A stretch of 16,761 nt of DNA from JBOGGN01 sp050744165 (lineage in GTDB: Bacteria > Actinomycetota > Acidimicrobiia > Acidimicrobiales > Palsa-688). This document shows positions 11,540 through 16,761 of the stretch, piece after piece (position 1 is the first letter of the stretch; each line of letters starts with the position of its first letter). The notes beneath the pieces are model-generated. The model was not told where the DNA came from, did not search any database, and was given only the letters and a program-made list of their open reading frames with translations. Where the stretch lies: positions 1-16,761 of the forward strand of contig JBOGGN010000111.1 of NCBI GenBank assembly GCA_050744165.1. Direction: 5' to 3'. Position numbers and translations under genes: made by a program.

Positions 11540-13510
11540 GTGAACCACTTGGCCGACGAAACGAGCCCCTACCTGCGCCAGCATCGCGACAACCCAGTCG
11601 ACTGGTACCCGTGGGGCGAGGAGGCGTTGGGCCGGGCCAAGGCGCTGGACCGGCCCGTTCTGCTGTCGGTCGGCTACTCCTCCTGTCACTGGTGCCACGT
11701 CATGGCCCACCAATGCTTCGAGGACACCGAGGTGGCGCAGGTCATGAACGACCAGTTCGTGCCGATCAAGGTGGACCGGGAGGAACGGCCGGACATCGAC
11801 GCCATTTACATGGAAGCGGTGCAGGCCCAGACCGGGGGCGGCGGATGGCCCATGACGGTCTTCTTGACCCCCGACGGCCGGCCCTTCTTCGGCGGTACCT
11901 ACTTCCCCAAATCGGTGTTTTTGGACCTCATGGGCCAGGTCAGCCGCCTGTGGACGCTACGGCGGGCCGACATCGAGACCGACGCCGACAACTTGGCCGA
12001 GGCGGTACGGACCGGCATTCGGGTGGCAGGGGGTGGAGAGGTGCCAGCCGAGGGGGGCACCCCCTTTTCCCCCGAGCTTCTCGGCAACGCCGGTAGTGCC
12101 CTCCGCCAGGCGTTCGACCCGGAGTGGGGGGGCTTCGGTCGGGCGCCCAAGTTCCCGCAGGCGTCCATGGTAGAGCTGGCGCTGCGGCTCGGACTGGACG
12201 ACCTGGTCACCACCACCCTCGACGCCATGGCCTCCGGGGGGATCTATGACCACCTGGGCGGCGGTTTCGCCCGGTACTCGACAGACCGGCGGTGGCTGGT
12301 GCCTCACTTCGAGAAAATGCTGTACGACAACGCCCAGCTCATCCGCCTGTACACCCACGCCTGGCAGGTCACCGGCGCCGATCGGTACCGCCAGGTGGTC
12401 GAGGAGACCATCGGCTACCTGCTGCGGGAACCGATGCGCTCCCCGGCCGGCGGCCTGTTTTCCGCCGAGGACGCAGACAGCGAGGGCGTCGAGGGCAAGT
12501 TCTACGTCTGGTCGCTCGACGAGGTGGGGGTCCTCGGGGGCTCCGCCTGTGTGGCGTGGTACGGGGTCAGCGCCGAGGGCAACTGGGAGGGCAACAACAT
12601 CCTATGGCGGCCCAAGCGCGCCGACTTGATCCGACCGGCCGACGTGGAGGCGGGCCGAGCGGCGCTCTACGCGGCGCGCGAGAAGCGGGTTCGGCCCGGT
12701 CTCGACGACAAGGTGGTCACGGAGTGGAACGCCATGGCCGTCGCCGCCCTGGCCGAAGCCGGCGCCGCGTTCGGGCGGCCGGCCTGGCGGGAGGCGGCGG
12801 CCGAGGTGGCCGAATTCCTCCTGTCCTCCCTGCGGCGACCCGACGGCCGGTGGCTGCGAGCCTGGCAAGGGGGCCGGGCGGGACGCCACCTTGCCTACGC
12901 CGTCGATTACGCCTGGCTGGTCGAAGCCTTCACCCGCCTGGGAGAGGCCAGCGGCCAGGCCAGGTGGCTGGTGCAGGCTTGCGAGGTGGCCGATTCGCTG
13001 GTAGCGCTGTTCGGCGACCCGGCCGGGGGCGGTTTCTTCACCACTGGGTCCGACGCCGAGGCGCTGCTGGTGCGTTCCAAGGACACCTACGACGGCGCGA
13101 CGCCTTCTGCCAACTCGGTGGCCGCCATGGCCCTGCTCCGGTTGGGAGCTCTCACCGGCCGCGATCGCTACGCCGAGGCCGGCCTGGCGGTCGCCCGGTC
13201 GATGGCGGCCCAGATGGGGCGCTACCCGGCGGCGTACACCAACCTGCTGGCAGCCGTTGACCTCGCTATCTCGGGTGCCACCGAGGTGGCGATTACCGGG
13301 TCCCGGGAGGACCTGGTCGAGGCGGTGGCGGCCCGGTACCTGCCCCGCGCCGTGATCGCCTGGGGGGAGCCGTACGATTCGCCGCTCTGGGAGGGCCGGA
13401 CCACGGCGGAGACGGCCGGCAAGGCGTTCGTTTGCCGCAACAACACCTGTGCCGCCCCCGCCGACGACGTCGCCGGCCTGTTGTCACGCCTTGCTACGGC
13501 CGTGTCGTAA
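11540..13510 (+). CDS. Thioredoxin-fold (DUF255) and six-hairpin-barrel protein, YyaL/SSP411 family
   Basis: A conserved protein of 656 residues, similar to B. subtilis YyaL and human SPATA20; the family's biochemical role is not established. The N-terminus HLADETSPYLRQHRDNPVDW is diagnostic. A thioredoxin-like domain (about 20-160) carries SVGYSSCHWCHVM with the redox-type pair Cys49-x-x-Cys52, followed by KVDREERPDID and GGGGWPMTVFLTP. The remainder resembles the alpha/alpha-barrel of N-acylglucosamine 2-epimerase-type proteins, with YDHLGGGFARYS, PHFEKMLYDNAQL and YAVDYAWLVEAF. The C-terminal AFVCRNNTCAAP block is also typical. The frame is open upstream to 11453, but family similarity begins at GTG 11540, which has a promoter directly before it. 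A thioredoxin-like or sugar-modifying role is possible; I would not assign a reaction. Confidence 0.93.
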   Translation: MNHLADETSPYLRQHRDNPVDWYPWGEEALGRAKALDRPVLLSVGYSSCHWCHVMAHQCFEDTEVAQVMNDQFVPIKVDREERPDIDAIYMEAVQAQTGGGGWPMTVFLTPDGRPFFGGTYFPKSVFLDLMGQVSRLWTLRRADIETDADNLAEAVRTGIRVAGGGEVPAEGGTPFSPELLGNAGSALRQAFDPEWGGFGRAPKFPQASMVELALRLGLDDLVTTTLDAMASGGIYDHLGGGFARYSTDRRWLVPHFEKMLYDNAQLIRLYTHAWQVTGADRYRQVVEETIGYLLREPMRSPAGGLFSAEDADSEGVEGKFYVWSLDEVGVLGGSACVAWYGVSAEGNWEGNNILWRPKRADLIRPADVEAGRAALYAAREKRVRPGLDDKVVTEWNAMAVAALAEAGAAFGRPAWREAAAEVAEFLLSSLRRPDGRWLRAWQGGRAGRHLAYAVDYAWLVEAFTRLGEASGQARWLVQACEVADSLVALFGDPAGGGFFTTGSDAEALLVRSKDTYDGATPSANSVAAMALLRLGALTGRDRYAEAGLAVARSMAAQMGRYPAAYTNLLAAVDLAISGATEVAITGSREDLVEAVAARYLPRAVIAWGEPYDSPLWEGRTTAETAGKAFVCRNNTCAAPADDVAGLLSRLATAVS

Positions 13511-13578
13511 CCTGCCCTGCTGCACCGCCCGCCCCGATCTTCCCCTCGGGTATCCACCAGAAGGCCGAACCGGACGGA

Positions 13579-13584
13579 CAAAAT
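13579..13584 (+). promoter_or_regulatory. Possible -10 (CAAAAT) for the 13593 gene
   Basis: CAAAAT ends 8 nt before GTG 13593, and the same hexamer lies 6 nt before the ATG at 2319. GAGGG follows at 13585-13589, 3 nt from the GTG and 12 nt from the alternative ATG, so the start signal is ambiguous. Confidence 0.3.
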
Positions 13585-13592
13585 GAGGGCTC

Positions 13593-14270
13593 GTGCAATC
13601 GATGTCTGCTTCTTCTGACTTCGTCCCCCTGGCGCCGGAAGCGGAGGCACTCCCCCGGCGCAGCGACGTTCCCGGGACCGAGCTCGACCTGCTGGTGCTG
13701 GCATGCGACGGACCGCAGGTCTCGGGCGTCGACCTGGCATCGGGGGCCTTGGTGCGAGCGTGGAGTCCGGCGCCCGTCGACGCCGACCTACGGCCCTATG
13801 ACGTGGTGGCCGCCATCTTGGACGACACCGTCGACCTGATCCCCGACCCCACCCAGCCAGAATCGGTCCCCCTGACCCAGCCGCCCGAGCCCATCGGCCG
13901 GCTCACCGGCCGGCGCGTGGAGCGGTACCTGCGGGAGCTGGTGCATCCGCCCAACCAGCCCTTGCTGGCCCTCCATGGGTCAGGCGTCCCCTTCTGGCAG
14001 CGCACCGCTGACTACCCGTCGATCGCGGTGGTCGAGCCCGAGGGACCGGCTGTCATCCGTCTTCGCGACGGCGCCATGTGGTGCCTGTTCGGCTGGCGGG
14101 GAGTGCCGACCGAGTTGCCGTGCCTGGATCGTCGCCTGGCTCGCATGCTGGGCGCCGCCGGGCGCACCCGGATCGACTCCGGTCGGGGGGAGCGGCTGCT
14201 GGTGGCGCTGGCGCCACCCATCGAAGGGCATTGCCACAAGGTGGTGGCGGCGCTCCTGCCTCGTCCCTAA
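13593..14270 (+). CDS. Conserved-looking hypothetical protein, 225 residues
   Basis: Not recognised. The GTG at 13593 and an in-frame ATG at 13602 are alternative starts differing by three residues. The protein is soluble with no signal peptide or membrane helix. An N-terminal strand-rich part (LDLLVLACDGPQVSGVDLASGALVRAW, about 31-57) resembles a beta-sheet start. Next comes a proline-rich segment (about 82-102), then LTGRRVERYLRELVHPPNQPLLALHGSGVPFW and a C-terminal domain with WCLFGWRGVPTELPCLDRRL and HCHKVVAALL. Codon use with GC-rich third positions matches the neighbours, so it is very likely a real gene. It lies 82 bp after the yyaL-like gene and converges on the next gene over 69 bp. 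That gap holds only a weak GGGCG/TGCCC hairpin near 14312-14326. Confidence 0.75.
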   Translation: MQSMSASSDFVPLAPEAEALPRRSDVPGTELDLLVLACDGPQVSGVDLASGALVRAWSPAPVDADLRPYDVVAAILDDTVDLIPDPTQPESVPLTQPPEPIGRLTGRRVERYLRELVHPPNQPLLALHGSGVPFWQRTADYPSIAVVEPEGPAVIRLRDGAMWCLFGWRGVPTELPCLDRRLARMLGAAGRTRIDSGRGERLLVALAPPIEGHCHKVVAALLPRP

Positions 14271-14339
14271 GTCGCCTGGGTCCGCGCACGGAGGATGGGC
14301 GAGGGCGTTTTGGGCGCCGACTGCCCGTTTCGGGCTCGT

Positions 14340-15023
14340 TCAGGGCTCGTAGCGGGAGGCCAAGTCCTCGGCCATGCCCCAGCCGAACGCGATCAGCACA
14401 TCGCGCCGTGCCAGGTCGAGGGGAGCAAAGAACTCGGCCACCTCGGCCACCGCCTTGGCGGCGTCAGGGTCGTCGTCCAGAGGGACGTAGTCGAAGACCC
14501 CGACGGGGTTGCCGTCGCCCTCGACCACAAAGGTCCGGTCGTTGATCCGCCCCTCGGCACCGAAGCGCTTGGCCAGACGGCGGCTCCATGCCCGTTCCTC
14601 ACCGCTGGCCTTGTGCCCGGGCCGGGGACAGACATCCTCCAGCCGGTCGAAGGCCAAGAACCCGCCACCGTCGATGAAGCGGGTGGCAATCAAGACATCC
14701 TCATCGGGGAAGGCGAGCACCGCCCGCCGGAACTGGTCGGCAGTGACGGCCCGAAGTACCGCTTCCCGGTTGGCCGAGCGGCGGTACGACGCCAGGCCCC
14801 ACAGCAGGCAAGGGGTGCCCCCGATGCGCTCGAGGGTGCAGAACGAGAAACCCACCAGCTGGCTGTCTTCGTATCCCTCCGTGATCAGCACCCAGCAGTC
14901 CCGCTGCTTGGAGAGGAGCCCGATGTCGAAGCCCGCCGGCCCATCGAGGCACATGTCCGCCATTTCGGCCAGCTCGGCATCGCTAAGGGCAGTGCAGTCC
15001 TTGGTTCCGACGTCTATTGCCAT
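14340..15023 (-). CDS. Hypothetical protein, 227 residues, possibly GNAT-like
   Basis: Not firmly recognised. It begins MAIDVGTKDCTALSDAELAE and shows alternating strands and helices. One pattern is QLVGFSFCTLERIGGTPCLLW (about 56-76), then a long helix with ADQFRRAVLAF, then DVLIATRFIDGGGFLAFDRL, then FVVEGDGNPVGVFDY near 166-180. The order loosely recalls an acetyltransferase fold, but no acetyl-CoA loop (Q/RxxGxG/A) is visible, so this stays a guess. It is acidic, cytosolic and has no membrane segment. The ATG at 15023 has a poor ribosome binding site: AGGG lies only 2 nt away and GGAGGAG lies 15 nt away. It is on the same strand as dnaE, 132 bp downstream of the dnaE stop, with a possible promoter of its own in between. 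Confidence 0.75.
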   Translation of the reverse strand: MAIDVGTKDCTALSDAELAEMADMCLDGPAGFDIGLLSKQRDCWVLITEGYEDSQLVGFSFCTLERIGGTPCLLWGLASYRRSANREAVLRAVTADQFRRAVLAFPDEDVLIATRFIDGGGFLAFDRLEDVCPRPGHKASGEERAWSRRLAKRFGAEGRINDRTFVVEGDGNPVGVFDYVPLDDDPDAAKAVAEVAEFFAPLDLARRDVLIAFGWGMAEDLASRYEP

Positions 15024-15062
15024 CGCCCTGCCGGTCGTCTCCTCCGTGTGGGTACTTGGTGA

Positions 15063-15093
15063 AGTTTACGCGGTTTCGGGGGGTTGTTTCCAA
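15063..15093 (-). promoter_or_regulatory. Possible promoter for the 227-residue gene (TTGGAA, 19 bp, TAAACT)
   Basis: On the minus strand TTGGAA (15088-15093) is followed after 19 bp by TAAACT (15063-15068). A transcript from here would have a leader of about 35 nt containing GGAGGAG (15039-15045), 15 nt before the ATG, farther than usual. This would separate the gene from dnaE. Confidence 0.35.
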
Positions 15094-15155
15094 AGGGCGG
15101 TCCGGTTTGTCCAGGTCGCAGCGTCATCGCGTCACTTGGGCACCCGACGCTACGC

Positions 15156-16760
15156 CTAAGGGCCGACGCCGCCGCCCGAGGCCAGGCACCCCGCGCCTAG
15201 CAAGACGCGAAGCTCGGCCAGGAGACCGGGGCGGACGTTGACGTTGAAATCGTCCTTCAGCCGGAACACCTTGGTCCCGACCCGCACGTGCACCGGAGCG
15301 TCGCCGGGGTGTTCGGTCAAGAGCTGCCGGAGGCGCACCATCAGGTCATCGGTCATGGCGTGCAGCGGAAGGGTCAGCTGTAGCGGCTGGCAGTCGTCGA
15401 TGACCAGCTCGGGGCGGCGCACCTCCATACAGATCAGCTTGGGCTCGTCCTCACGCAGGTCAAGGCGGCCCCGGACGCAGACAACGGCGTCGTCGGCCAG
15501 CAGGTGGCCCACCTCCAACATGGACCTCGGAAACACCCACACGTCGATGGTCGACTCGAGGTCCTCCAGCGTGAAGGTGGCCATCAGGTCGCCCCGTTTG
15601 GTGTACTTGCGGTTGAGTCCCGTGATGACCCCGCCCACGGTGCGCAGCTCGCCGTCACCGAGCTCACGCAACTCGGCGATGGTGGTATCGGTGTGCCGGC
15701 GCAGCGCCGCCTCGGCCCCGGCCAGCGGGTGGTCGCTCACGTACAGGCCGAGCATTTCCTTCTCGAACACGAGTCGCTGGCGCTTGTCGAAGTCCTGGGC
15801 CGGGATGGGGACCCGGGTGTCGTCGAACACCGGGTCGCCAATGTCCGAGCCGAACAGGTCCCCGAACAGGGACATCACGCCCTGCTCACGCTCACGCCGG
15901 CGAGCGAGGATGCGGTCGACGATCTGATCGGCCACGAAACACAAACCCTGGCGGGGATGGCCCATGCTGTCGAAGGCGCCCCCCTTGATGAGCGAGTCGA
16001 CGGTGCGCTTGTTGAGCACCACCGGGTCGACCCGGTCGCAAAAGTCGTAGAAGTCCTTGAACGGCCCGCCCTCGTTGCGGGCCGCCAGGATGCGTTCCAC
16101 CAGCCCTTCGCCCACGTTGCGGACCGCGGCCAGCCCGAAGGGGATCGCCCCGGAACCCTTGGCGCCACCTTCTCGGAGGGCGCTGAACTCCGACACCGAC
16201 ACGTTGACATCGGGTACCAGGACCTCGATGCCCCGGGCCCGGCACTCGGCCAGGTACACCGCCGTCTTGTCCTTATCGTCCTTGACGCTCGTCAGCAGCG
16301 CCGCCAGGTATTCCACGGGATGGGTGGCCTTGAGCCAGGCCGTCTGGTAGCTCACCATCCCGTAGCCGTGGCTGTGGGCCTTGGGGAAGGCGTAGTCAGC
16401 GAAGGGTTCGATGATGTCGAACAGCGCCTCGCCGAGCGGCGCCCCATAGCCGGTGGCGGCGCAGCCGGCCACGAACTTCTCCCGCTCCTTGGCCATGACG
16501 TCGCGTTTCTTCTTGCCGGCGGCCTTGCGCAGGTTGTCGGCCTCCGACAGCGAGTAGCCCGCCATGCGCTGGGCGACGCGCATCATCGACTCCTGGTAGA
16601 TCATGAGGCCATAGGTGTCACCCAGGATCTCGGTCAGGTCGGGGTGTAGGTGGGTCACCGGCTTGCGCCCGTTCTTGCGGTCCGCGTAGTCGTTGTGCAT
16701 GTTCGCAGCCATGGGCCCTGGCCGGTACAGGGCAACCAGCGCGGCCAGGTCCTCGAAGGC
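15156..16760 (-). CDS. dnaE: DNA polymerase III alpha subunit, C-terminal 534 residues (5' end outside window)
   Basis: Catalytic subunit of the replicative C-family polymerase. The open frame enters at the right edge with AFEDLAALVALYRPGPMAAN, a DnaE palm/fingers segment, so roughly the N-terminal half (PHP domain and catalytic aspartates) is off-window. Visible parts in order are YGLMIYQESMMRVAQ and FPKAHSHGYGMVSYQTAWLK of the fingers, and a helix-hairpin-helix region around GLAAVRNVGEGLVERIL (about 209-225 of the visible part). QGVMSLF (about 293-299) resembles an internal beta-clamp-binding motif. An OB fold follows from about 373 (VGGVITGLNRKYTKRGDLMA), then a C-terminal domain ending in a short Gly-rich tail. 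The layout matches actinobacterial DnaE1 rather than the shorter DnaE2, but that choice is only moderately secure. Confidence 0.95.
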   Translation of the reverse strand, partial: AFEDLAALVALYRPGPMAANMHNDYADRKNGRKPVTHLHPDLTEILGDTYGLMIYQESMMRVAQRMAGYSLSEADNLRKAAGKKKRDVMAKEREKFVAGCAATGYGAPLGEALFDIIEPFADYAFPKAHSHGYGMVSYQTAWLKATHPVEYLAALLTSVKDDKDKTAVYLAECRARGIEVLVPDVNVSVSEFSALREGGAKGSGAIPFGLAAVRNVGEGLVERILAARNEGGPFKDFYDFCDRVDPVVLNKRTVDSLIKGGAFDSMGHPRQGLCFVADQIVDRILARRREREQGVMSLFGDLFGSDIGDPVFDDTRVPIPAQDFDKRQRLVFEKEMLGLYVSDHPLAGAEAALRRHTDTTIAELRELGDGELRTVGGVITGLNRKYTKRGDLMATFTLEDLESTIDVWVFPRSMLEVGHLLADDAVVCVRGRLDLREDEPKLICMEVRRPELVIDDCQPLQLTLPLHAMTDDLMVRLRQLLTEHPGDAPVHVRVGTKVFRLKDDFNVNVRPGLLAELRVLLGAGCLASGGGVGP

Positions 16761-16761
16761 G

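Noticed and set aside
1..16761. Mobile island, prophage, toxin-antitoxin or defence system
   Set aside because: No transposase, integrase, phage, nuclease-effector or toxin-like genes are seen. Codon and base use is uniform, and most genes are core metabolism, RNA modification or replication.

Overview
The window is very GC-rich, compactly coded bacterial chromosome that reads as Actinomycetota. The strongest taxon signals are mycothiol synthase (mshD), a menaquinone rather than ubiquinone pathway, many GTG starts, and start codons preceded by a TAGnnT -10 hexamer with almost no room for a leader. Several proteins have no close relative I can name, and the gene mix would suit a deep actinobacterial class such as Acidimicrobiia. 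That class assignment is a guess.

Layout. At 1-2670 a truncated nth (endonuclease III, minus) diverges from mshD, followed by rlmN and a small four-helix membrane protein. At 2673-10234 lies a menaquinone cluster: a double-domain MerR regulator, menG and menF in one overlapping plus-strand operon, then menD (-), menH (+), menA (-) and menE (+) on strictly alternating strands. At 10235-10440 a convergent gap carries a 19-bp tandem repeat plus an inverted copy that can fold into an 18-bp stem. At 10441-11406 a minus-strand pair encodes an SDR oxidoreductase and, upstream of it, a tiny acidic protein with a duplicated motif. At 11540-13510 is a YyaL/SSP411-type thioredoxin-fold protein. Two unrecognised proteins follow (13593-14270 plus, 14340-15023 minus). 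From 15156 to the right edge is the C-terminal part of the replicative DNA polymerase III alpha subunit (dnaE, minus).

How the genes work together. MenF (chorismate to isochorismate), MenD (SEPHCHC formation), MenH (SHCHC formation), MenE (OSB activation to OSB-CoA), MenA (prenylation of DHNA) and MenG (final C-methylation) are six of the classical o-succinylbenzoate menaquinone enzymes. MenC, MenB and the DHNA-CoA thioesterase are not here and must be encoded elsewhere. The MerR gene begins directly downstream of a perfect 11-bp inverted repeat set between a candidate -35 and -10, and it overlaps menG by 4 bp, so a self-regulated circuit controlling menG-menF is a reasonable hypothesis. I found no CRISPR array, tRNA, rRNA, prophage, transposase or recognisable defence system. 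No gap between genes exceeds about 210 bp. The most promising novel items are the MerR-men circuit, the 10.25-10.37 kb repeat hairpin, the duplicated 22-bp element between nth and mshD, and the 63-residue acidic protein.
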